Source: a virus
Virus record (IMG/VR): IMGVR_UViG_3300044619_002405
Span: 1-34,340 of that record
Reading direction: 5' to 3' (one strand)
Length of the DNA: 34,340 nucleotides
The translations under genes and the position numbers were made by a program. The notes under the pieces are model-generated. The model saw only the letters and a list, made by a program, of their open reading frames with translations. It was not told where the DNA came from and did not search any database. Position 1 is the first letter of the stretch. Every line of letters starts with the position of its first letter. Positions 9,320-16,409 of this stretch are shown here, in pieces.

Positions 9320-11620
9320 TTAAAACTCTCTACCACCGCGTATGGGTGGTGTGGTTGTTTGTACCTTGGGTGGACCGCCTGGCCTATTGCGTAGTGCATA
9401 GGCAGTGGCAAAGTCCGTGCCTGTATTCACTGGCTTGGCTGGCAGAGTAACTCTTGAATCCTGCACTGGAAACCCTGAAGCCCCTGTGCCGGTTTTCACT
9501 TGTTGTTTTACTCTACCAACACGCTTGCCTTGCTGTGAAGTGCTGCTCTGCCCAACTGATATCGGAAACCCAGATGCACCTGTTCCACTGGCACCCGATC
9601 CTGAAGAGTTAGGATTGCTTGCCAAAGGAAATCCGGATGCTCCTGTGCCAGTGTTGGCTGCTCCTGCATTAATCTGTGTTTGTTTGCTGCGTGGGAAAAT
9701 ATAAAGTCCACCATCCAAGGTTTGTTCAAATCTTCCTTGCCTAAATTCGTGTTGACACTTGGTAGCATAAAAAACATAGCTTTGCACACCAGTCAAACTG
9801 CGTGGATTGGCACCAGTGCTGTTGATTGGTGCATATCTGTTGGGATCTTGCAGTCCGTCACCGTTGATGTCGTAGTCAACTGGCCTTTGCCACACGATTT
9901 CAAACAAAACTTCCTGACTGTCAAAATTTATGCCGCCGTCGGCGTTGAAGGGAGAAAAGCTGAATGTACGTGGGTCACTGCCTTGATAAATTTCGCCTTG
10001 TTGAATCCACGCAGGATCTCCAAGAATTTTTACCTTAACTGTGCCAAGATCAGTGGGGCTATACAGATAATCAGCTGCATTGGCCGCTGGTTCATTGGTG
10101 GCTTGATCGGCGCCTTGACTGCTCTGACCACTGCGTGGTTGATAAACAAATCTTGGAATATCAGTCAAGGCACTGGTATAGTCGCCTTGTATAGTATCGC
10201 CTGCGCCGCTGATCACAGTGACATAGAGATTGTCAAAGGACTGTTGATAATCCAAAATTGAAGTGTTTTTGCCTGTGAACCAGTATGGATAACTCTTGTG
10301 GACTCCTCGGAATCTAGTTCTAGGAAACCATACACTGTTGGAACTTTTAACTTCATAGATGCTGATTACAAAATAAAATTTATATGCATAGTCGTTGCGC
10401 TTGCGATCATATCCCTTGGGTTCGGCTTTGAGATTGACCTTGAACCAAGCAAAAGTTTCAATAGGAGTGCCATTGGGCTTTTCCTCTTGTGTTTCTTCGT
10501 CAATGATCTTGAGCTGTTGATCAACAATATAACTGCTGTTTCTTATCACCATTTCTATGGCCTGTATCACGCTCTGTCCTGCTGTGATACCAAAGTTTCT
10601 GTACATGTTGAATACTTTGCCGGTGTCAGGTAAAAGATTTCTTGGTGCATTGTCTCCCATGGGAGTTTTATCTATGGCTAGATCTCCTGGTTTTTTCACC
10701 ACAGCATTGGCGATACTGGGATTGGCAAATTCTATATAAAACTCATCTGCTATCTCATATATTTGATCTTTTACCAACTGTTGATTGTACTCATTCATGG
10801 CATTCATTAGACCACGATTGGCATTTCCTGACCCTGCAGGAGAAGTATTAACGGATGTTGGTGCGCCTATGCCTGTGGTAGGAGAAGCCGAGACTGTGCC
10901 TGCGGCATCAATAGCTGTTCTTAATGACGCTGCATTTGTAGCCACTGTTCTACCAGCTGTTGGGGATGAGGTATTGGCTCTACCTTCGGTGTCTGCTACA
11001 CCTTGAGACACGGATCCGCCTAGTATCTCTTGCACAGTTTTGCCAGTTATTTCTGTGTTGTAGGGCACTGTTTGGCGTAGCCTAAAGTTATACATCACAG
11101 GCACACCTGAAATTTCATAAGTGGTCAATCTGTTGGCCACTGAAAACTTTATATCTTTTATAGCAAAAGGAACGTATTTGATAGCAATCGCATATGGATC
11201 AGTTTGTGCTCCACCACTGTTGGTGTTACCAGCATATACAATATTTCCATTTTCATCATAGCCAATCCAGCGAATAACCAAGCAGTAGATAGCACTTTGA
11301 AATGCCTGTATACCACAGTATTCAGTCACGGCCAACTTGAGTCTATCAATAAGACTAATGCCTTGAGGTTCAACCACTGTCATTTTTAGATCTGTATAGG
11401 CATGCGCTGATCCAGTGGCGTGACCTGGAAAAAGATTGGACATGGTTAGGCTGTCAATGTAGTAATCAAGAGTAAAATAAGGATTACGGCTAGGTTGAAA
11501 TTCGCTTGTACCTTGGCTGATTACTTCGCCACCGCGTTGATTTTCTCCACCACTTTGCATCAACAGTTGACCACCACGTATGCCTGTGTCCTCTGCGTTG
11601 GTTCTGCCTCTTGTGATCAC
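9320..11620 (-). CDS. Large baseplate hub/virion structural protein, C-terminal part of a split gene
   Basis: The 766-aa frame has a possible GTG start at 11620 without a recognisable ribosome-binding site. The frame continues upstream without a shift for nine sense codons to a TAA at 11648-11650, beyond which lies the 252-aa frame. Sequence such as RNPYFTLDYYIDSLTMSNLF, TVVEPQGISLIDRL and WIGYDENGNIV matches what I remember as the middle of a single large virion protein in marine T4-like phages, so I think this is the C-terminal three quarters of one gene. Later segments (AWFKVNLKAEPKGYDRKRN, DYAYKFYFVISIYEV) and the place just before gp5 would suit a gp27-like hub protein. Three copies of TGASGFP occur near the C-terminus. 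No function is proven. Confidence 0.8.
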   Translation of the reverse strand: MITRGRTNAEDTGIRGGQLLMQSGGENQRGGEVISQGTSEFQPSRNPYFTLDYYIDSLTMSNLFPGHATGSAHAYTDLKMTVVEPQGISLIDRLKLAVTEYCGIQAFQSAIYCLVIRWIGYDENGNIVYAGNTNSGGAQTDPYAIAIKYVPFAIKDIKFSVANRLTTYEISGVPVMYNFRLRQTVPYNTEITGKTVQEILGGSVSQGVADTEGRANTSSPTAGRTVATNAASLRTAIDAAGTVSASPTTGIGAPTSVNTSPAGSGNANRGLMNAMNEYNQQLVKDQIYEIADEFYIEFANPSIANAVVKKPGDLAIDKTPMGDNAPRNLLPDTGKVFNMYRNFGITAGQSVIQAIEMVIRNSSYIVDQQLKIIDEETQEEKPNGTPIETFAWFKVNLKAEPKGYDRKRNDYAYKFYFVISIYEVKSSNSVWFPRTRFRGVHKSYPYWFTGKNTSILDYQQSFDNLYVTVISGAGDTIQGDYTSALTDIPRFVYQPRSGQSSQGADQATNEPAANAADYLYSPTDLGTVKVKILGDPAWIQQGEIYQGSDPRTFSFSPFNADGGINFDSQEVLFEIVWQRPVDYDINGDGLQDPNRYAPINSTGANPRSLTGVQSYVFYATKCQHEFRQGRFEQTLDGGLYIFPRSKQTQINAGAANTGTGASGFPLASNPNSSGSGASGTGASGFPISVGQSSTSQQGKRVGRVKQQVKTGTGASGFPVQDSRVTLPAKPVNTGTDFATAYALRNRPGGPPKVQTTTPPIRGGREF
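9468..9655 (-). repeat. Three copies of a TGASGFP-coding repeat
   Basis: Three near-identical stretches begin (plus coordinates) at about 9468, 9564 and 9627, each coding for (G)TGASGFP on the minus strand. They lie in a Ser/Gly-rich linker near the C-terminus of the hub protein. Spacings of 96 and 63 bases keep the reading frame. They may be flexible linkers or short binding motifs. Confidence 0.75.
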
Positions 11621-11650
11621 GTTGCGATAATCTGCTTCATTTAGCTGTTA
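11621..11650 (-). other. In-frame TAA stop splitting one structural gene; possible readthrough site
   Basis: On the minus strand the codons are TGG TAA CAG CTA AAT GAA GCA GAT TAT, followed by CGC AAC GTG. The frames on both sides are identical. The three codons TAA CAG CTA fit the STOP-CAR-YYA context described for tobacco mosaic virus-type readthrough, although that rule comes from eukaryotic ribosomes. TAA ends many other genes here, so a general reassignment of TAA is excluded. Confidence 0.65.
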
Positions 11651-12406
11651 CCAAGATATCTGATAGGTGTAGGTCGCATACTTGTCAAGAATATTTGGCT
11701 GTGGCCTAATGTCTTCATTAAAGTTTAATTCAATGTCTTGACGAGTTAGATTTTTTGTAGGAGTGGCATCATCTCCAGCAGATCCTACACCTGAGCCGTA
11801 TGCTCCAGGAGGTGGTGTTAATGGATCAGGGGGCGGTTCGTCAACCAGTCGTTTAACTTCGCCTTGATTAGGGGCTTTTATTGGCAATTGAGTTTCACTG
11901 ATCTTGCGATCCTGTGACTCAGACACCGTGGCTCCTTGTTCTGTGGTATTGGTCACCGGAGCATCTGCATTGGTACCTGCTGGATTTGGGTTAGCAATGC
12001 GACCTTCAGGTGTGATTCTTTCTGCTTTTTTAGCTGGATTGACTACTCCTGCATCATCGCCAGCAGCTACCACAGCGCCAGAGGATGTGGCATTGTTTTT
12101 TATGGTTTGATTCTGCTGCTCTCGTCGCAGCGACTCGTTGGCTATGGCTAGATTTTGTCTAGCTCGAGCCAAACTATTGCCTAGACCCTGAGCCTGTCTT
12201 GAAAGTTGGGACGATTGTTGCGCTAGCTGTTGGTAGTTTTCATCTGTGGCAGGATCAATACCCGAAGCTAATAGATTGGCTCGAGCTCTTTCAGCTGCAT
12301 CACTAGCTGCTTTCTGTTGACTTTCAATAGCATCATACTGTGATCGAATATTGGCTAGTTCTTGTTCGGCTGCTGATACCTTGGCTTGCTGCTCTTGAAG
12401 AGACAT
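11648..12406 (-). CDS. N-terminal part of the split hub/virion protein (coiled coil)
   Basis: The 252-aa frame begins with about 105 residues of predicted coiled coil (QEQQAKVSAAEQELANIRSQ and following heptads). About 110 residues of Pro/Thr/Asp-rich linker follow. It ends NILDKYATYTYQISW. In related phage proteins, as I remember them, this YATYTY-type segment opens a conserved domain that continues without a break. Here it is cut by TAA at 11648-11650, and the same frame then reads QLNEADYRNVITRG into the 766-aa frame. The upstream neighbour, a gp53-like gene, ends 3 bases before its start. It is either half of a readthrough protein, a truncated gene, or a separate protein with a coincidental frame match. 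Confidence 0.75.
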   Translation of the reverse strand: MSLQEQQAKVSAAEQELANIRSQYDAIESQQKAASDAAERARANLLASGIDPATDENYQQLAQQSSQLSRQAQGLGNSLARARQNLAIANESLRREQQNQTIKNNATSSGAVVAAGDDAGVVNPAKKAERITPEGRIANPNPAGTNADAPVTNTTEQGATVSESQDRKISETQLPIKAPNQGEVKRLVDEPPPDPLTPPPGAYGSGVGSAGDDATPTKNLTRQDIELNFNEDIRPQPNILDKYATYTYQISW

Positions 12407-12409
12407 ATT

Positions 12410-12709
12410 TTAGAATCCCAGCGCAGTGCGCAGTGTAGAAATTTTTGGTACGTAGATATTCACTCCAGCCTTGAAGTCCAACGGAGGAGCTGTTAGAGTG
12501 TTAGGATTGCGTTGATAAAAAACCCACCAAAGACTTGGAGTGTCATAAAGATCATATGACAGCAGATCCGGTCTGTATTCATACACAGTGTTGATTGTCA
12601 TCACAAGATCGTCACCTTCCTTGGGTATAGGACGATCACGCATGACGTCAAGATAAAACTGTGTGTATCCGGTGTTGTAGTATGGACTGGTAGCTGAATA
12701 AGTTGCCAT
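12410..12709 (-). CDS. 53: Baseplate wedge protein gp53-like (LysM-type fold)
   Basis: The 99-aa protein carries the gp53 signature: a start region PYYNTGYTQFYLDVMRDRPI, then TINTVYEYRPDLLSYDLYDT, then PSLWWVFYQRNPNTLTAPPL, and an end GVNIYVPK. This RPDLLSYDLY...LWW..F..RNPN...PP.DF..G..IYVP pattern is that of the LysM-like domain of gp53, which clamps wedge sectors together. It is about half the length of T4 gp53 (196 aa). The ATG overlaps the stop of the 574-aa gene as TAATG, so the two are probably translationally coupled. Confidence 0.75.
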   Translation of the reverse strand: MATYSATSPYYNTGYTQFYLDVMRDRPIPKEGDDLVMTINTVYEYRPDLLSYDLYDTPSLWWVFYQRNPNTLTAPPLDFKAGVNIYVPKISTLRTALGF

Positions 12710-14433
12710 TACCAGAAGCCTCCTCTTAATAATGATCCTTGAGCAAACTGTGTAAGACTAAACTGTTGGCTCATCTGGCTGCGGCTCTGTAAAGGCAGCA
12801 ATGTCAATTGTATTTCCATTTGTGTAGGAACATAGGTTGGTGTTTCTCCGCCTAGTTCAAGACTCTCACCAGAGGTATTGAATGGCTGTGCTGCTTTTTG
12901 TTTAGGCTCGGCACCCTTGGGCAAGAATATTGTTTTCAATCTTGATATAGCAGAAAATATAGGACTGGTATTGGGTGGGCTTGGTACTCTAGGTCTACGC
13001 ACCACAAGGTCAGTGCCATTGATATTTTCTGAACGTGCTCTAATATAGTCTACATCATTTGGTAAACTGTAGTTAAAAGAACTCAACAGCACAGGGTGTT
13101 CGTTGAAACCATATACACCATATCCACTGAGATACAGCGGCGGGGGCGGAGCACCTACTTGTGCGTCCTGTCCATAAAACATCTTAGTAGCAGATTTTAA
13201 AAAGTGAATCACTCCTAATAGGTAGTTGGCCTCATTGGTATCTTGCGCTGTGAACGTGCCTGTAAGCTGTATTTCTTGCGGACTACTGTTTTGATAAAAG
13301 TAACCACGAATATTGCTGTGTGTTAGATCATACGTATTGTAGTTCGCACGATATGCTGTACTGATCGTGGGTGTGTAAGGGAAAATCACACCTTTGCCTA
13401 CCAAAGGATACAGTAGGTCTCCCGGTGCTGCCACGTTGTAAAGATATTGAGCCTGTGGTGCCAAGGCCAAACGCACACGCCAATCCTTTTCATTGAACGC
13501 GGATCTCTGCGAACGTATGGCGTTCTGTTGCTTGAGTTGTGTGACCTTGGCAGCTATGTCATCAACATATCTAGGATTAGCAAACGGATTGCCTTGTTGT
13601 CCTTGACCAGTGGGATAATAATCACTTGCATTGGTTGCTGTTGGAGATGTATTCTGCACAGCAAAAGGATTACCAGTCTGTCCACGCACCGGATAGTAAC
13701 TGCTGCTGCCAAGGTCAGTGTCCTCAGGAGCAGTTTGCGTCGCAAAAGGATTACCAGTCTGTCCACGCACCGGATAGTAACTACTGCTACCTTGATCGTC
13801 TATGGTTGGTTGTGTTATTGCAAAAGGATTACCAGTTTGTCCTTGCACAGGATAGTAACTACTACCGCCTGTGGGTTCTGTGATTCTTGGTCCGGCCAGG
13901 GCCGCAGCAGCAGATCCTCCATAGGGAAACTGTTCAACGGTTTCAGCTCGATAGGGCACAAAACCCTGTTGTCTATTGGCATCAGAATCAAGCAGATTGA
14001 TTTCTCTAACCTGTAGTTCAAAATCCTGCGCTTGTTGATTAACCAAGGGCTGCGGGGGGTAGGGGAACTGTCCGGGTTGCTGTCCCACTGCCACTCGGCC
14101 AATGAAGTCATCTTCGGGAATATATCCCAACCCGTTGGCGTTGGTGGCCTGTCTTTGCACATCTGTGACGGGCACTGCTGTGCTTGGTGGTACACCGTAT
14201 CCCAGTTCTTGTGAGGCCAACTGTTGGTTGCGATTCATGATTTCTTCTCGCAGACTCAGATTTTGACCAGGGATTGGGTTAGCAGTGTTGGGTTCTAGAA
14301 TGGCTTGATTTCTGTCAAGCTGTAGGGTGCTGCCGCCAGCAGGAGCTTCAAGTCCTTGACCTGGGCGTGTGAAGGCATCGTACTCTGCTTGTGTTAGTTC
14401 TACCAACTGGCCATTTATAAGAATCTTGGGCAT
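12709..14433 (-). CDS. Tail/baseplate structural protein with YYP..GNPFA repeats
   Basis: The 574-aa product opens the long minus-strand baseplate operon. The N-terminal half is Gln/Pro/Asn-rich and holds four repeats of about 27 residues with core SSYYPVRGQTGNPFA (residues about 195-285). The C-terminal half is globular: GVIFPYTPTISTAYRANYNT, LTHSNIRGYFYQNSSPQEIQ, TGTFTAQDTNEANYLLGVIH and FLKSATKMFYG. This resembles the tail-tube/baseplate junction proteins (T4 gp48/gp54 type) of marine relatives as I recall them; the exact identity is uncertain. A GGTAAATA late-type promoter lies 19 bases upstream, and AGGA precedes the ATG at a usable distance. Confidence 0.8.
   Translation of the reverse strand: MPKILINGQLVELTQAEYDAFTRPGQGLEAPAGGSTLQLDRNQAILEPNTANPIPGQNLSLREEIMNRNQQLASQELGYGVPPSTAVPVTDVQRQATNANGLGYIPEDDFIGRVAVGQQPGQFPYPPQPLVNQQAQDFELQVREINLLDSDANRQQGFVPYRAETVEQFPYGGSAAAALAGPRITEPTGGSSYYPVQGQTGNPFAITQPTIDDQGSSSYYPVRGQTGNPFATQTAPEDTDLGSSSYYPVRGQTGNPFAVQNTSPTATNASDYYPTGQGQQGNPFANPRYVDDIAAKVTQLKQQNAIRSQRSAFNEKDWRVRLALAPQAQYLYNVAAPGDLLYPLVGKGVIFPYTPTISTAYRANYNTYDLTHSNIRGYFYQNSSPQEIQLTGTFTAQDTNEANYLLGVIHFLKSATKMFYGQDAQVGAPPPPLYLSGYGVYGFNEHPVLLSSFNYSLPNDVDYIRARSENINGTDLVVRRPRVPSPPNTSPIFSAISRLKTIFLPKGAEPKQKAAQPFNTSGESLELGGETPTYVPTQMEIQLTLLPLQSRSQMSQQFSLTQFAQGSLLRGGFW
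13583..13905 (-). repeat. Four in-frame tandem repeats of about 81 bases
   Basis: Repeat cores begin (plus coordinates) at 13586, 13667, 13748 and 13826, with steps of 81, 81 and 78 bases. Each codes for a version of SYYPVRGQTGNPFA on the minus strand. The two middle units are almost identical over about 44 bases, and the outer units have diverged. All steps are multiples of three. Confidence 0.85.
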
Positions 14434-14451
14434 TTTATGGTTCCTGTTGAT

Positions 14452-14459
14452 TATTTACC
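14452..14459 (-). promoter_or_regulatory. Putative late promoter GGTAAATA of the baseplate operon
   Basis: The minus strand reads ACGGTAAATAATC. With T4 late spacing (octamer at -13 to -6) the transcript starts near 14446, leaving a 12-base leader that contains AGGA before the ATG at 14433. It is the only promoter-like element seen upstream of the long minus-strand block. Confidence 0.55.
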
Positions 14460-14492
14460 GTGTTTTTTAACGGCTATGATAAAGGAAAAAGG

Positions 14493-14520
14493 TTGACAAA
14501 CAGGCAAAAACTGTTACAAT
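14493..14520 (+). promoter_or_regulatory. Sigma70-type promoter of the gp55 operon
   Basis: A perfect -35 hexamer TTGACA (14493-14498) is followed after 16 bases by TACAAT (14515-14520), one mismatch from the -10 consensus. It points at the gp55 operon, and transcription would start near 14527. Use of host RNA polymerase makes sense for a gene that must be expressed before late transcription. Confidence 0.85.
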
Positions 14521-14525
14521 AAATA
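14518..14525 (+). promoter_or_regulatory. Late-type octamer AATAAATA overlapping the gp55 -10 box
   Basis: AATAAATA begins inside the -10 element TACAAT. If used by gp55 polymerase the start would be near 14531, still upstream of the ribosome-binding site. This could let gp55 sustain its own expression late; it might also be chance in AT-rich promoter DNA. Confidence 0.35.
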
Positions 14526-14531
14526 CATTTC

Positions 14532-14537
14532 AAGGAG
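14532..14537 (+). promoter_or_regulatory. Ribosome-binding site AAGGAG fixing a TTG start
   Basis: AAGGAG ends 7 bases before the TTG at 14545. This supports the unusual TTG start of gp55. Confidence 0.8.
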
Positions 14538-14544
14538 AAACACA

Positions 14545-15435
14545 TTGTCGTCAACACCTCCCCGAGTCAACTATCTCAACAATCGAGACATACTAAAAGA
14601 AATACATCTAAGCAAAAACACCTACTGTGCATTCAGTGATCCTGCCGCAGATCATCAATACGACATCATTCTTGCATCTGTGAGCAAAATCAATCAACGC
14701 ACCATTGCGGAAGCTCGACGCAATCGCGCTGATCGTATCAAACGCGAAACTGGTGAGATCATTGACCCTAAAAAGATTGCAAACACTGATTTGGTGTTTA
14801 GAATCATGACCTGGGAACACATACCCATGGCTCCAAAAAAGCCGCCCAAGGCCGCTGCCAAGCGGCGCAGAGTAGAGGATATTCTGGGCATGGAGGAAAT
14901 CCCGAACGAGGAACTAGAAGATCTGGTAGAAGAGCCTGCAGGCGACCCCACGCATGTTAGAGTCAACTTTCCTCCGTTTTTCCACTACAGAATCAATGAA
15001 CACAAAGTGCCCTATATCGTGGGCAAAAGTCACTGGCAGGGCGCTCTAGACACAGGCCATTACAGTCGTGATCATGGCAACATGACACGCAAACTAGCAC
15101 AGATGTTTATGAAACTGTGCGAACGCTATGCCACACGCAGCAACTGGCGTGGCTACACCTATAACGAGGAAATGCGTGGACAGGCACTGCTACAACTCAG
15201 TCAAATTGGCCTACAGTTTGATGAAAGCAAGAGTCAAAATCCCTTTGCCTACTACACTGCGGCCATTACCAATTCGTTCACACGTATTCTCAACATTGAA
15301 AAGAAAATGCAAAACATACGTGACGACATTTTGGAAATGAACGGACTCAATCCTTCGTGGACACGTCAGAACTCCGGACGTGACCCAGGTGTTGTTTCTA
15401 CCATTACGGTTGCAGAAAATCAAGAAGACCACTAA
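14545..15435 (+). CDS. 55: Late-transcription sigma factor gp55
   Basis: The 296-aa protein matches T4 gp55, which replaces host sigma and directs RNA polymerase to TATAAATA late promoters. The N-terminal VNYLNNRDILKEI (residues 9-21) parallels T4 YNYVNNKELLQAI. The sigma core lies at about 185-255 (RYATRSNWRGYTYNEEMRGQ; FDESKSQNPFAYYTAAITNS). T4 gp55 is 185 aa; the extra roughly 130 residues (about 25-165) include a basic stretch KKPPKAAAKRRR (98-109) and an acidic patch. I recall similar long forms in cyanophages. The start is TTG with a good ribosome-binding site. It heads an operon with gp47 and gp46. Candidate target promoters lie across the window. Confidence 0.9.
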   Translation: MSSTPPRVNYLNNRDILKEIHLSKNTYCAFSDPAADHQYDIILASVSKINQRTIAEARRNRADRIKRETGEIIDPKKIANTDLVFRIMTWEHIPMAPKKPPKAAAKRRRVEDILGMEEIPNEELEDLVEEPAGDPTHVRVNFPPFFHYRINEHKVPYIVGKSHWQGALDTGHYSRDHGNMTRKLAQMFMKLCERYATRSNWRGYTYNEEMRGQALLQLSQIGLQFDESKSQNPFAYYTAAITNSFTRILNIEKKMQNIRDDILEMNGLNPSWTRQNSGRDPGVVSTITVAENQEDH

Positions 15436-15440
15436 ACTGT

Positions 15441-16409
15441 GTGACTATGAGTAATCTTTTTAAACGTGCGGCGATATTCACCGACATACATTTTGGTTTG
15501 AAAAGCAACAGTCAACTACACAATGATGACTGTTTGAACTTTGTGAAATGGGCCACTGCCAAGGCTCAGGAGGAGGGATGTGAAACGGCGTTTTTTCTTG
15601 GTGACTGGCACAATCATAGGGCTAGCATTAACATTGTCACTCTTAACTATAGTCTCCAGGCCCTGGAACACCTCTCCGCAAACTTTTCTACTGTATACTT
15701 TATTCCCGGCAACCATGATTTATATTATCGGGACAAACGTGATGTACAAAGTGTGGAGTGGGCAAAGCATCTTCCTAATTTGGTTATCTGTAATGACTGG
15801 CTACACTCTAACGATGTTGTTGTGGCTCCATGGTTGGTAGGAGATGACCACAAACGCCTGGCCAAGATGTCAGGCCGGTATTTGTTTGGACATTTTGAAC
15901 TGCCTGGCTATCTAATGAACGCCATGGTTGAAATGCCTGATCATGGATCTGTGCGTAGAGAAGACCTGTCAGGGTTTGAACATGTGTACACCGGGCATTT
16001 TCACAAACGACAGACCAAAAACAATGTCACATACATTGGTAACTGTTTCCCACACAACTTTGCAGACGCAGGAGATGACGAACGCGGTGTGATGATCTTG
16101 GAATGGGGCAAAGAGCCAGAGTTTCATGCTTGGCCGGATCAACCCACCTATCGTGTGCTGAGTCTTGCACACCTAATTGATCATGCTGCTAGTATTCTGC
16201 GACCCAAGATGCATGTGAGAGTGGAATTGGACATTGACATCAGCTATGAAGAGGCCAACTTTATCAAAGAAACATTCATACGCGATTATCTTGCTCCTGG
16301 AGAAATAAGATTTGAAAGTGTGGATCAAATCATCACTGATCAAATCTTGAACATACAATCTGATGTATATGACAGCAAACTATTGTTGCACATCTATAAT
16401 ACTCTATGA
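15441..16409 (+). CDS. 47: Recombination endonuclease subunit gp47 (Mre11-like)
   Basis: The 322-aa calcineurin-like phosphoesterase is the nuclease subunit of the gp46/gp47 complex, which resects DNA ends for recombination-dependent replication. Metal-binding motifs are in order: TDIHFG (D15, H17), GDWHNH (D55), GNHD (90-93), GHFE, and TGHFHKRQ. The frame starts at GTG 15441; an ATG two codons later (15447) is an equally possible start, and neither has a strong ribosome-binding site. It follows gp55 after 5 bases, and its stop overlaps the next start as ATGA. In T4, gp47 and gp46 are near neighbours; here another gene separates them. Confidence 0.95.
   Translation: MTMSNLFKRAAIFTDIHFGLKSNSQLHNDDCLNFVKWATAKAQEEGCETAFFLGDWHNHRASINIVTLNYSLQALEHLSANFSTVYFIPGNHDLYYRDKRDVQSVEWAKHLPNLVICNDWLHSNDVVVAPWLVGDDHKRLAKMSGRYLFGHFELPGYLMNAMVEMPDHGSVRREDLSGFEHVYTGHFHKRQTKNNVTYIGNCFPHNFADAGDDERGVMILEWGKEPEFHAWPDQPTYRVLSLAHLIDHAASILRPKMHVRVELDIDISYEEANFIKETFIRDYLAPGEIRFESVDQIITDQILNIQSDVYDSKLLLHIYNTL

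Noticed and set aside
9320-12406. Global reassignment of TAA to a sense codon
   Set aside because: Many genes in the window (for example gp22, gp23 and gp25) end at TAA, and no other gene contains an internal in-frame TAA.
14412-14419. TATAAATG on the minus strand near the start of the 574-aa gene as a late promoter
   Set aside because: It lies inside the coding region and lacks the final TA of the TAAATA core.
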